The notes beneath the pieces were generated by a model. It had not been told where the DNA came from. It saw only the letters and a program-made list of their open reading frames with translations, and ran no database searches. Shown here one piece after another: positions 15,926-23,467 of a stretch of DNA of 23,876 bases (its first letter is position 1; each line of letters begins with the position of its first letter). The position numbers were made by a program, and so were the translations under genes. Source of the stretch: an uncultured Lachnospiraceae bacterium (GTDB lineage Bacteria > Bacillota > Clostridia > Lachnospirales > Lachnospiraceae); assembly GCA_934338765.1 (NCBI GenBank), contig CAKRHL010000014.1:1-23876 (forward strand), written 5' to 3'.

Positions 15926-16798
15926 TTATTTTGGAATTGCCTTGGAACATGCAATCGCCAACGCTCCCGGTCCGATATGGCAGGATACACTCAGGGAAAG
16001 CGGATCGCAGATGATCTCCTCTTTCACACCGAAATGTTCCCGAAGCTCCTCCACAAATTCCCTCGCTGCTTCCTCATTGGCTGTGTGTGCCACCTCTATA
16101 TGGATGTTGTCTATATTGTCCAGACCGCCGAAACGCTCTTTAATATCGGTTTCCATGGCATTGATCATCTTTGTCACACCCTGCTTTTTGGTCCGGGCAA
16201 TCGTAAATGCATCCAGCTTCTCTCCCTGGATCTGTAAAACGGGCTTTAAACGAAGTGCCGTCCCCAATGCCGCTGCCGCCGGCGTGATACGGCCGCCCTT
16301 CTTGAGGTAACTCAGGGTATCCAGCATAATATAAATACTGGACTGCATTTTTTCCTGTTCCAGAAGCTCCCGGATCTGCACCGCATTCATCCCCCGTCCG
16401 GCCAGCTCCATGGCATCCATTGCCGACTGCCGCTGTGTGACTGAAATACGCTGATTGTCCACCACCTGCACTCTGCCACCATAGTCCTGATACAACATCT
16501 GTGCAGTAGAGCAGGAACCTGACAATCCACTGGACATCGGAATATAGACAAGCTCATCGGCCGCCTCCAATGCCTTATCCCAATATTTTAATACATCCTC
16601 TACCGAAGGCTGTGATGTTGATACATCCACATTCTGCGCAAGCTTCTCATAAAACTGTTCCTGTGTCAGACTGATGTCCTCATAGCAGGTCTCCCCATCA
16701 ATAATAAAAGGCATAGGCAAAACAGTGATCCCCATCTCCTTTGCCTCATTCTGCGTAATACCACTGTTACTGTCTGTCATTACTGCAACTTTGCTCAT
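15926..16798 (-). CDS. DegV family fatty-acid-binding protein
   Basis: A 290-residue DegV/FakB-like protein. Family members bind a fatty acid in a cleft between two domains and, in FakB, present it to the FakA kinase for phosphorylation and membrane lipid synthesis. Landmarks are V-M-T-D-S-N-S-G-I (near the N-terminus), the V-S-T-S-Q-P-S loop, I-P-M-S-S-G-L-S-G-S, L-K-K-G-G-R-I and a C-terminal H-I-G-P-G-A. The start is ATG at 16796-16798, with GGAGG 6 nt upstream; ATGs at 16804 and 16819 in the same frame have poor spacing. A strong promoter lies 66 nt upstream, making this the first gene of the long minus-strand run. Without fakA nearby, FakB activity is likely but unproven. Confidence 0.9.
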   Translation of the reverse strand: MSKVAVMTDSNSGITQNEAKEMGITVLPMPFIIDGETCYEDISLTQEQFYEKLAQNVDVSTSQPSVEDVLKYWDKALEAADELVYIPMSSGLSGSCSTAQMLYQDYGGRVQVVDNQRISVTQRQSAMDAMELAGRGMNAVQIRELLEQEKMQSSIYIMLDTLSYLKKGGRITPAAAALGTALRLKPVLQIQGEKLDAFTIARTKKQGVTKMINAMETDIKERFGGLDNIDNIHIEVAHTANEEAAREFVEELREHFGVKEEIICDPLSLSVSCHIGPGALAIACSKAIPK

Positions 16799-16863
16799 AT
16801 TCATCCTCCATGTCTTCATCGACCAAGATAACGTTGTCTTTGAAAATATACATACATTCTTAA

Positions 16864-16892
16864 ATTATATATGATATCCCCCTTAATAGCAA
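16864..16892 (-). promoter_or_regulatory. Sigma-A promoter of degV and perhaps of the downstream run
   Basis: Minus strand TTGCTA (16887-16892), 17-bp spacer, perfect TATAAT (16864-16869). It is back to back with the DUF3881-gene promoter; their -35 boxes are only 8 bp apart. Confidence 0.75.
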
Positions 16893-16900
16893 CATTTTCC

Positions 16901-16929
16901 TTGATTCTTCGCATTTCCCGTAGTAGAAT
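16901..16929 (+). promoter_or_regulatory. Sigma-A promoter of the DUF3881-like gene
   Basis: Plus strand TTGATT (16901-16906), 17-bp spacer, TAGAAT (16924-16929), placed 41 nt before the chosen ATG. Confidence 0.65.
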
Positions 16930-16970
16930 AAATGGATATTGATCCACAATTTACAGAAAGGGGTGATCCC

Positions 16971-17852
16971 ATGCATCGTTTTTTACGTTCCATCGGTTTT
17001 AGTCATATAAGTACCAGGCAGGACATGGACAAACTGCTTGGAATCATCATGAATGAACCGGATCAGACCAAAAAGATCGCATTATCCCAAAATCACATAT
17101 ATACAGAATTTGCCAAAGAATTTGCCAGTCATGCCGGCATTGTTGTCCGGGGCGAATATGACGAAAAAGGATTTTTCCATATTGAACATTATTTTCCATA
17201 TCTAAAGGGGACGATCCTTTCCACCGTCTCAGACATAACAGTGAACAAACGGGTCGATACCGACGCATTTACCGGGATGTGTGATGACATACGCCTCGGT
17301 ATTTCCATGATCTTTTACCTGCAGAATGCCGTGGATTATCTGATGTTAGACTCCAGTGACAATACACCTCACAAGGCGCGTACCTACCTTTCCGGTCTGG
17401 CTTTGGAGGGTAAGATCATCCTGGGCGTGGAGGATAACGAAGAGATCAAGAAACGCAAATCCTACCGTACAAGGATGCGAAATCAGCTCATTGCCATGGC
17501 AAAGTCCGGGGATCAGGATGCCATCGACAGTCTGACCGTTGACGAGATCGACCTGTCAGCACAGATCAACCGCCGCATCCGCACCGAGGATCTCTACAGT
17601 GTGGTAGAGACAAGCTTTATCCCCTACGGTTCCGAGTCTGACAATTACCAGCTCCTTGGCACCATCGTCAACTGGAGCTGCGTCAAAAACCAATATTCCG
17701 GAGAGGATATCTATCAGCTCCTGATCTCCTGTAATGACATCGTTCTGACCATCGGCATCAATAAATCCTCCCTGACCGGAGAACCTATGATCGGACGCCG
17801 CTTCAAGGGTATTATCTGGATGCAGGGTGCCGTAGATTTCCAAAAGCTGTAA
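16971..17852 (+). CDS. DUF3881-like protein of unknown function
   Basis: A 293-residue soluble protein opening M-H-R-F-L-R-S-I-G-F, which I associate with the clostridial DUF3881 family (moderate certainty, by memory of the N-terminus). It has no signal peptide, membrane helix or recognisable catalytic motif. It seems to consist of an N-terminal alpha/beta region (1-115), a polar helical stretch rich in Lys/Arg/Asp (155-205), and a beta-rich C-terminal part (205-293) with hydrophobic-aromatic strands, as in I-P-Y-G-S-E-S-D-N-Y-Q-L-L-G-T-I. The start is ATG at 16971, with AAAGGGG about 8 nt upstream; 13 further in-frame codons upstream lack a site and overlap the promoter's initiation region. 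It stands alone on the plus strand between a divergent degV and a convergent PBP-like gene, with a promoter and terminator of its own. Confidence 0.7.
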   Translation: MHRFLRSIGFSHISTRQDMDKLLGIIMNEPDQTKKIALSQNHIYTEFAKEFASHAGIVVRGEYDEKGFFHIEHYFPYLKGTILSTVSDITVNKRVDTDAFTGMCDDIRLGISMIFYLQNAVDYLMLDSSDNTPHKARTYLSGLALEGKIILGVEDNEEIKKRKSYRTRMRNQLIAMAKSGDQDAIDSLTVDEIDLSAQINRRIRTEDLYSVVETSFIPYGSESDNYQLLGTIVNWSCVKNQYSGEDIYQLLISCNDIVLTIGINKSSLTGEPMIGRRFKGIIWMQGAVDFQKL

Positions 17853-17916
17853 AGTGGAAACTCCCGCCCTCTGCCCTTGATGGGCACATGCTTTGAACAT
17901 TTTTCTATTATTCCGG

Positions 17917-17966
17917 CAAAAAAGTAAGTGCAGTCCCCTATTTATGGAGACTGCACTTACTCTTTT
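17917..17966. terminator. Bidirectional intrinsic terminator shared by the DUF3881-like and PBP-like genes
   Basis: A 16-bp stem (17923-17938 with 17946-17961, one G-U wobble on the minus transcript) encloses a 7-nt loop. On the minus strand it is followed by six U. On the plus strand it is followed by CTTTT. The last codons and the stop of the PBP-like gene form part of the stem and loop. Confidence 0.85.
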
Positions 17967-20262
17967 GCAATTTCGAGGACAGCACATAGGCGCTGTCCTT
18001 TGTTTTTCCTGTTTCTTCCTTGATCAGGTAAACCTTTTCCTCCACCTGATCCTCCGGACATTTCTCCGTGGCAAGTCTGCCGCTCTTTTTGCATACACGG
18101 TATCTCACATGACAATCACAGTTCTGAACCGGCTGCGAACCGTTTACAAAATATTCGCTCCGCACCGCACTGCCACCGGGTGCTTCTTCACACAATCCTT
18201 CCACTGCCAGACCACCGCACTTTGTACAAATATCATATGCCACAATATCATCCGGTATCTTAAAGCTACCCTTTTCGATCTTTTTGACTTCATGAACCCG
18301 GGTCATGATCCGTTTCCACAAAGCTTCACAGGATATTTCCGATGAGATACGCTTTTCATCATCATATCCGCTCCAGATCCCCGCAGTATAAAACGGCGTG
18401 TATCCCGTAAACCACTGATCCTTATGACCTGCAGAGTTTCCGCTGTATCCGGCTGCTGCCAGCTTGTCTATCCCAAGAGCCGCATCACTGCCATTCCCTC
18501 TCTCCAGATATTCCCTCAGTACATTGGTCATAAGCCATGCCGTGGATTTACGAAGGATCTGCGACTGCTTTCTCTCGTTTTTGAACAGAATATTTCCCGT
18601 CTGGTCCACCAGCTTTGTATAAAAGATAGGGCTGACACTTTTCCCTTCATTGGCCAGCGCTGCATATGCCGCTGTCAGATCCAGATTGGTCACACCATCT
18701 ACCATATTTCCCACTGCAAGCGACAGAGAAAGGTCGCTGATCACATTACCCTCAACATCCTCCTGTTTCTCGATCAGGCTGGAGATTCCAAACTTCTTAA
18801 GATAATCATAACCGGTCTGGATCCCAAAGCTTTCCATAGTCTGAATAGCCGTGGACTGCAAACGCTTCATGACACTCTCCCGCGTAGTCACCAGTCCCTG
18901 ATATTCCTTCTCATCCTTCGTAGTTCTGGTTTTGCCGTTCTCCGTGTAGCTGTACGCGACATCATCCTGCACAGTTCCCAGTGTCATCCCTGCCGTATCC
19001 AGCGCCGGTGTCCATACCGACAAAGGTGTCAGCATAACACCCGGATTTCTCGTATAATCTATCGCCCGGTTTCCACTGGTCTGCGGCACCTCCCCGGATC
19101 TTCCACCGATCAAAGCCTTAACTTTTCCGTTGGACTGATCCATCAGAACCAGAGATATCTGACGTTTTCGTTTGCCCTTCTCCCCGCGCAGCTGCTTCTC
19201 CACTTCCTTCTCACAGATTTTCTGTATCTCACCATCCAGGCAGGTATATATCTTCATCCCGCCCTGATATACCGCATGATACGCCTGTGTGGCACTATAG
19301 CCTCCACGCTCCTTCAGATCCGATATTACCTGTGATATCACCGCAGAAACATAATAATCCTTTGCCTCGGTGGTACCGTTTTTCTTTTGAAACGCTGTCT
19401 GGAGAGCGATATAAACATTGTCTCCAAGAGCATCCTCGTACTCATCCTCCGAAATCGTCTCCATATTGAGCATAGCTCCAAGGATTTCCGTTCTCTTATT
19501 GCTGTTGGCTTTCTGCTGGTCCGCCGGATCATACAATGCCGGATCCTGTGCCAGTGCTGCCAGTACAGCCGCTTCCGATACTGTCAGATCCTGCGGCTTT
19601 TTATCAAAATAATACCCGGATGCCGCACCGATACCGATCCGGTTTCCTCCAAAATATAATGTATTGAGATAATACTCCAGAATCTTGTCCTTGCCCGCCT
19701 CTGTTTCCAGCTTGACCGCCAGATACTGCTCCTGAATCTTCTGTACAATGCGCTCTGTCGCTGACCCACTATTTCCATTGACAAATATCTGGTTCCGTAT
19801 CAGCTTCTGCGTCAATGTCTTTCTGCTGCCCGCATACTGTGCTGACGCAGAATCCGGATAAAAGGCATAGAAAAAGCTCCTGATATCTACCCCATGATGT
19901 TTATAATACTCTGTATCATCTGCGGCAATAAAGGCATTTCTCGCCGCCACGGATATCTGATCCAGCTTCACATACTCCTGACGGATCCCGGATCCATCCA
20001 GACGCTGCAGCTCATTTCCATCCTTATCATATAAAACTGTCGTGCGGGAGCTGGTCAGGATCTGCTTTTTCCCAACCTTGGGTGCACTGTTGACAATCCC
20101 CCGGAATGCACCTGCAAGGCATACTGCCAGCGCCACAACGATCCCCAGCGTCAGGAACAACTGAAAACAAAGTGCATCCAGACGCACACGATTGATAAAT
20201 CTGTGCTCCGGGGAAAACAGTTTTTTCTCCCGCTCTAAAATCTCATTTTCACCAAATTTCAT
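17938..20262 (-). CDS. Class A penicillin-binding-protein-like protein with degenerate catalytic motifs
   Basis: A 774-residue protein with PBP1A architecture: short cytoplasmic tail, one membrane helix (about 31-54), a glycosyltransferase-51 region (about 75-260), a transpeptidase region (about 365-640) and a Cys-rich C-terminus (C679, C682, C691, C715, C717, C724, C735). Framework blocks are well kept, e.g. H-H-G-V-D, L-E-Y-Y-L-N-T-L-Y-F-G, W-F-T-G-Y-T-P. However, the catalytic Glu of the E-D-x-x-F motif is D115. The nucleophile motif S-x-x-K (after R-x-P-G) reads V409-M-L-T412. S-x-N reads R467-L-Q469. K-T-G reads Y606-S607-G608. A transpeptidase without Ser and Lys cannot form the acyl-enzyme, so this is probably a non-enzymatic or altered cell-wall factor. 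The frame is intact, with no sign of decay. The start is ATG at 20260-20262, with GAAGAGG close upstream; a TTG 10 codons earlier is an alternative. Confidence 0.85.
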   Translation of the reverse strand: MKFGENEILEREKKLFSPEHRFINRVRLDALCFQLFLTLGIVVALAVCLAGAFRGIVNSAPKVGKKQILTSSRTTVLYDKDGNELQRLDGSGIRQEYVKLDQISVAARNAFIAADDTEYYKHHGVDIRSFFYAFYPDSASAQYAGSRKTLTQKLIRNQIFVNGNSGSATERIVQKIQEQYLAVKLETEAGKDKILEYYLNTLYFGGNRIGIGAASGYYFDKKPQDLTVSEAAVLAALAQDPALYDPADQQKANSNKRTEILGAMLNMETISEDEYEDALGDNVYIALQTAFQKKNGTTEAKDYYVSAVISQVISDLKERGGYSATQAYHAVYQGGMKIYTCLDGEIQKICEKEVEKQLRGEKGKRKRQISLVLMDQSNGKVKALIGGRSGEVPQTSGNRAIDYTRNPGVMLTPLSVWTPALDTAGMTLGTVQDDVAYSYTENGKTRTTKDEKEYQGLVTTRESVMKRLQSTAIQTMESFGIQTGYDYLKKFGISSLIEKQEDVEGNVISDLSLSLAVGNMVDGVTNLDLTAAYAALANEGKSVSPIFYTKLVDQTGNILFKNERKQSQILRKSTAWLMTNVLREYLERGNGSDAALGIDKLAAAGYSGNSAGHKDQWFTGYTPFYTAGIWSGYDDEKRISSEISCEALWKRIMTRVHEVKKIEKGSFKIPDDIVAYDICTKCGGLAVEGLCEEAPGGSAVRSEYFVNGSQPVQNCDCHVRYRVCKKSGRLATEKCPEDQVEEKVYLIKEETGKTKDSAYVLSSKLQKSKCSLHK

Positions 20263-20318
20263 GAAAGCCTCTTCCCGCTTATTTGCAAGCAAATCTGCTT
20301 TTAACTTTTGACCCTTGC

Positions 20319-20347
20319 ATCATATCATTATTTGCACTGCTTGACAA
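20319..20347 (-). promoter_or_regulatory. Sigma-A promoter of the PBP-like gene
   Basis: Minus strand TTGTCA (20342-20347), 17-bp spacer, TATGAT (20319-20324). The -35 overlaps five bases of the dapA -35 on the other strand. A palindrome ATTTGC-AA-GCAAAT (20281-20294) lies in the 5' leader. Confidence 0.7.
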
Positions 20348-20369
20348 GGCACATCAATAGTGATATGCT
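20341..20369 (+). promoter_or_regulatory. Sigma-A promoter of the dapA transcript
   Basis: Plus strand perfect TTGACA (20341-20346), 17-bp spacer, TATGCT (20364-20369). The expected start, about 20376, coincides with the beginning of the riboswitch. Confidence 0.8.
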
Positions 20370-20375
20370 GTGATT

Positions 20376-20540
20376 TAGATAGAGGTCGCACTCTTCATCA
20401 GTACACCATCTGATGTCTCAGGAGACAGAGGAGGATCGTGGAAAGGGAACAGTGCCGAAAGGATATTCTGCCTGACAGTTTATTCCTTGGGCATGGCGTG
20501 AATAACGACATGACTGTCATCAGTTTGATGGAGCGCTATC
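20376..20540 (+). promoter_or_regulatory. Lysine riboswitch (L box) aptamer controlling dapA
   Basis: The leader carries L-box landmarks in order: GATAGAGGTCGCA (20378-20390, P1 5' strand and first core), AGTAC near 20400, a GGAGA...AGGAGGAT segment, GGAAAGGG...GTGCCGAAAGG (20440-20462), GGGCATGGCGTGAATAA, and ATGACTGTCATC...GATGGAGCGCTATC (20510-20540). GATAG and CTATC close helix P1. By family knowledge, lysine binding stabilises P1 and favours the downstream terminator, switching off lysine/diaminopimelate synthesis. The position directly before dapA fits. The exact ends are approximate. Confidence 0.9.
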
Positions 20541-20564
20541 ACGTATTATACCTGTGTATATTAT

Positions 20565-20596
20565 GAGACGGCGCAACACCGTCTCTTTTCTTTTTT
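20565..20596 (+). terminator. Riboswitch-controlled intrinsic terminator
   Basis: A GAGACGG/CCGTCTC stem (20565-20571 with 20579-20585), 7-nt loop, then TTTTCTTTTTT. It lies 25 nt past the aptamer and 74 nt before dapA, as expected for a transcriptional OFF switch. Confidence 0.9.
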
Positions 20597-20669
20597 ACAG
20601 GAATCCTCTGCGTTTTACGTCACAGATTCCGGAATCATTCATTTATATTATCAAGGAGGTAACATTATT

Positions 20670-21554
20670 ATGGCATTATTTGAAGGAGCTGGCGTTGCAT
20701 TAGTTACACCAATGAAGGAAAATCACGAGATTAATTTTGATAAACTGGACGAACTTCTGGAGGAGCAGATCGCAGGACAGACCGATGCGATCATTATCTG
20801 CGGTACCACCGGTGAGTCTGCTACCATGACCGAGGAAGAGCACATGGACACCATCCGTTTTGCCATCGACCGTGTCAAAGGACGTATCCCGGTGATCGCC
20901 GGTACCGGTTCCAACTGTACGGCAACCGCTGTCCAGCTCAGCAAGGAGGCCGAGGAGGCAGGTGCTGACGGCGTTCTGCTTGTAACACCTTATTACAACA
21001 AAGCAACACAGAATGGTCTGATCGCACATTACACAACCATCGCGAAGGAAATCTCCATCCCGGCGATCCTTTACAATGTACCAAGCCGTACCGGATGTGC
21101 CATGGCACCGGCCACGATCGCATCTCTGGTAAAGAACGTAGGCAATATCGTAGGTGTCAAGGAAGCTTCCGGCGACCTCAGCAACGTGGCAAAGATCATG
21201 AATCTGTGCGACGGCAATATTGAGCTTTACTCCGGTAATGATGATCAAGTTGTTCCAATCCTTTCTCTGGGCGGCGTTGGTGTGATCTCCGTTGTTTCCA
21301 ACGTGGCACCGAAGTTTATGCATGACATGGTTACCAGCTATCTGAAGGGCGATGTCAAGACAGCAGCAAAGATGCAGATCGACAGCATTCCACTCTGCAA
21401 TGCACTGTTCTGTGAGGTAAATCCAATCCCTGTAAAGGCAGCCCTGAACATGATGGGCAAAGAAGTTGGCACACTCCGCGCGCCTCTGACTGAAATGGAG
21501 CCACAGAATCAGGAGATCCTGCGCAAGGCAATGGCTGATATGAAGCTGATCTGA
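20670..21554 (+). CDS. dapA: 4-hydroxy-tetrahydrodipicolinate synthase
   Basis: A 294-residue class I aldolase that condenses pyruvate with aspartate semialdehyde, the committed step to diaminopimelate (peptidoglycan) and lysine. Family residues are all in place: G-T-T-G-E-S (45-50, with T46/T47), Y135 and R140 in L-Y-N-V-P-S-R-T-G, and the Schiff-base lysine K164 in V-G-V-K-E-A-S-G-D. Length and start are canonical; AAGGAGGT lies 9 nt before ATG. It is expressed from a strong promoter through a lysine riboswitch and terminator. The usual partner dapB is not downstream; instead an arabinofuranosidase gene starts 21 nt after the stop with no terminator between them. Confidence 0.96.
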   Translation: MALFEGAGVALVTPMKENHEINFDKLDELLEEQIAGQTDAIIICGTTGESATMTEEEHMDTIRFAIDRVKGRIPVIAGTGSNCTATAVQLSKEAEEAGADGVLLVTPYYNKATQNGLIAHYTTIAKEISIPAILYNVPSRTGCAMAPATIASLVKNVGNIVGVKEASGDLSNVAKIMNLCDGNIELYSGNDDQVVPILSLGGVGVISVVSNVAPKFMHDMVTSYLKGDVKTAAKMQIDSIPLCNALFCEVNPIPVKAALNMMGKEVGTLRAPLTEMEPQNQEILRKAMADMKLI

Positions 21555-21575
21555 TCACCGCGGAAGGAGACTATC

Positions 21576-23153
21576 TTGTTAAAAACAATATTACATATTA
21601 ACCCGGATAAAACCTTAAGCCACATCGCTCCGGAAATCTACGGACAGTTTTCCGAGCATCTGGGACGCTGTATTTACGACGGCATCTATGTAGGGGAGGA
21701 TTCCGATATTCCTAATGTCAAGGGAATGCGCAAGGACGTTGTTGAAGCCCTCCGTGCCCTGCACCTGCCGGTTCTTCGCTGGCCGGGCGGCTGCTTTGCC
21801 GATGAATACCACTGGCGGGACGGTATCGGTCCCAAGGAAAACCGCCGCCGTATGGTCAATACCAACTGGGGCGGCACCGTGGAAGACAACAGCTTTGGTA
21901 CACATGAGTTCATGGAGCTGTGCGATCAGCTTGACTGTGAACCATATATTGCCGTCAATCTGGGCAGCGGCACCGTACAGGAAGCCGCCGAATGGATTGA
22001 ATATATGACCGCCGACGGAGATTCCACCATCACAAATCTCCGAAAAGAAAACGGCCGCACCGAGCCATGGCACTTAAAATATGTCGGGATCGGCAATGAA
22101 AACTGGGGCTGCGGCGGCAATATGAGTCCGGATTTCTATGCGAACGAGTACAAACGGTATCAGTGTTTCTGTAAAAACTACGGAGATAATAAATTATACA
22201 AGGTAGCCTGCGGACCAAGCGGCGAGGACTACAACTGGACGAAGGAGCTTATGAGCCGTATCGACCACTTGCAGACCAACGGCATCAGTCTCCACTACTA
22301 TACGGTGCCGGGCGACTGGGAGCATAAGGGAAGTGCAACCGACTTTAGCGACGAGGAATATTATATTACTATTTCCAAGGCACTTCATATCGAGGATATT
22401 ATCGAGAAGCATCTGGCGATCATGGATGAATACGACCCGAACCATGATATTGACCTGCTTGTGGATGAATGGGGTACCTGGTACGATGTGGAACCCGGCA
22501 CCAATCCGGGATTCCTATATCAGCAGAACACCATGCGGGATGCCATTGTCACTGCCGCCTCTCTGAATATTTTTAACAAGCACAGTGACCGTATCGCCAT
22601 GGCAAATATCGCCCAAGTCGTCAATGTCCTGCAGGCAATGATCCTGACCGAGGATACCAAGATCCTGAAAACACCGACCTACGATGTATTCCAGATGTAT
22701 AAAGAGCATCAGGACGCTACACTTATAGAAAGCTATGCCAGGGCCGTTTCCGACTCCGCATCTGCCGCAAAGGCTTCCGATACAGATGCAGATGCCGCAG
22801 ACACAACAAATAAGATAAATGGACCGGTCATATCCTATAACGACACCTCAGTCCCTGCTTTATCCGAGTCTGTATCTGTCACAGAGCAGAATGGTCAGAA
22901 GCTTCTGACCATCACACTGGCAAATACCTCATTGGCAGATTCCCTCTCTGTGGAGCTGGAGCTGCCGATGAAATATTCCTTCTGTGGGGAAGCATCCATT
23001 GCTATGCTACATGCCGGGGCACGCGCATACAATACCTTTGACGATCCGGATCGGGTACGTGCCTTCGAAACAGAAGAAGATTGGAACGGCAATCTGCAGA
23101 TTGTCTCACTGCCGGCCTGCAGCGTATGCCGCATCTGCTGTTATGTCAGCTAA
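21576..23153 (+). CDS. GH51 alpha-L-arabinofuranosidase, intracellular
   Basis: A 525-residue glycoside hydrolase family 51 enzyme that removes terminal alpha-L-arabinofuranosyl groups from arabinan or arabinoxylan oligosaccharides. The (beta/alpha)8 domain has [11 protein letters not shown] near the N-terminus, L-R-W-P-G-G-C-F (67-74), the acid/base E175 in G-N-E-N-W-G and the nucleophile E298 in V-D-E-W-G-T-W-Y. The beta-sandwich C-terminal domain is interrupted at 389-416 by an Ala/Ser/Asp-rich low-complexity stretch not typical of the family. No signal peptide, so it acts on imported oligosaccharides. The start is TTG at 21576-21578, with GGAAGGAG 7 nt upstream; the next in-frame ATG is 50 codons in, past conserved residues. 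It probably shares the dapA transcript. No sugar transporter or araC-type regulator is beside it. Confidence 0.94.
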   Translation: MLKTILHINPDKTLSHIAPEIYGQFSEHLGRCIYDGIYVGEDSDIPNVKGMRKDVVEALRALHLPVLRWPGGCFADEYHWRDGIGPKENRRRMVNTNWGGTVEDNSFGTHEFMELCDQLDCEPYIAVNLGSGTVQEAAEWIEYMTADGDSTITNLRKENGRTEPWHLKYVGIGNENWGCGGNMSPDFYANEYKRYQCFCKNYGDNKLYKVACGPSGEDYNWTKELMSRIDHLQTNGISLHYYTVPGDWEHKGSATDFSDEEYYITISKALHIEDIIEKHLAIMDEYDPNHDIDLLVDEWGTWYDVEPGTNPGFLYQQNTMRDAIVTAASLNIFNKHSDRIAMANIAQVVNVLQAMILTEDTKILKTPTYDVFQMYKEHQDATLIESYARAVSDSASAAKASDTDADAADTTNKINGPVISYNDTSVPALSESVSVTEQNGQKLLTITLANTSLADSLSVELELPMKYSFCGEASIAMLHAGARAYNTFDDPDRVRAFETEEDWNGNLQIVSLPACSVCRICCYVS

Positions 23154-23400
23154 ACCCTTCTGTGTCCGCTGTCTGATCCGGGAGATGACCGACCAGACAG
23201 CCATGCAGCAGATCCTTTCCTATCAAAAGCAGATACCGGATCACAAAAAAACAGCCGCTCCTCTCTATGAGAAGCGGCTGTCTATCTGCAAGGATTGTAA
23301 ATGGCTGCATATGGGCACCTGCCGGAAATGCGGAAGCTACGTGGAAGCAAGAGCATTTTGCACGGATGATCACTGCCCGCTGGGTGAGCGGATGTGGTGA
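23143..23400 (+). CDS. Small Cys-rich zinc-ribbon-like protein (DUF6171-like)
   Basis: An 85-residue protein with eight cysteines in four pairs: C7-x2-C10, C49-x2-C52, C60-x2-C63 and C73-x4-C78. This suggests two structural metal (zinc) sites. The core [20 protein letters not shown] is like the lachnospiral family I know as DUF6171; that name is from memory, with moderate certainty. ATG at 23143 overlaps the last 11 bases of the GH51 gene and has no clear ribosome binding site, so translation is probably coupled. Reading frame upstream of this ATG is open but runs through the GH51 gene and lacks family character. An inverted repeat in its middle is a terminator for the opposite strand. Function unknown. 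Confidence 0.68.
   Translation: MSAKPFCVRCLIREMTDQTAMQQILSYQKQIPDHKKTAAPLYEKRLSICKDCKWLHMGTCRKCGSYVEARAFCTDDHCPLGERMW
23245..23281 (-). terminator. Intrinsic terminator for the thiE-like transcript, inside the opposite-strand Cys-rich gene
   Basis: A 9-bp perfect stem ACAGCCGCT (23251-23259) with AGCGGCTGT (23273-23281), extended by three more pairs past one mismatch. On the minus strand it is followed by an unbroken run of seven U (23245-23251). It lies about 190 nt downstream of the thiE-like stop codon. Confidence 0.75.
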
Positions 23401-23467
23401 TATCACGTTTTTACTGATACAAACTACGTTTATATCGTATTCTTGCTATTTCATAACGTTATTAGGT

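Noticed and set aside
23401..23467. Short AT-rich palindrome ATAACGTTAT between the Cys-rich and thiE-like genes as an attachment site or terminator
   Set aside because: Only 10 bp, no duplicated partner in the window, no U-tract and no mobile gene nearby.
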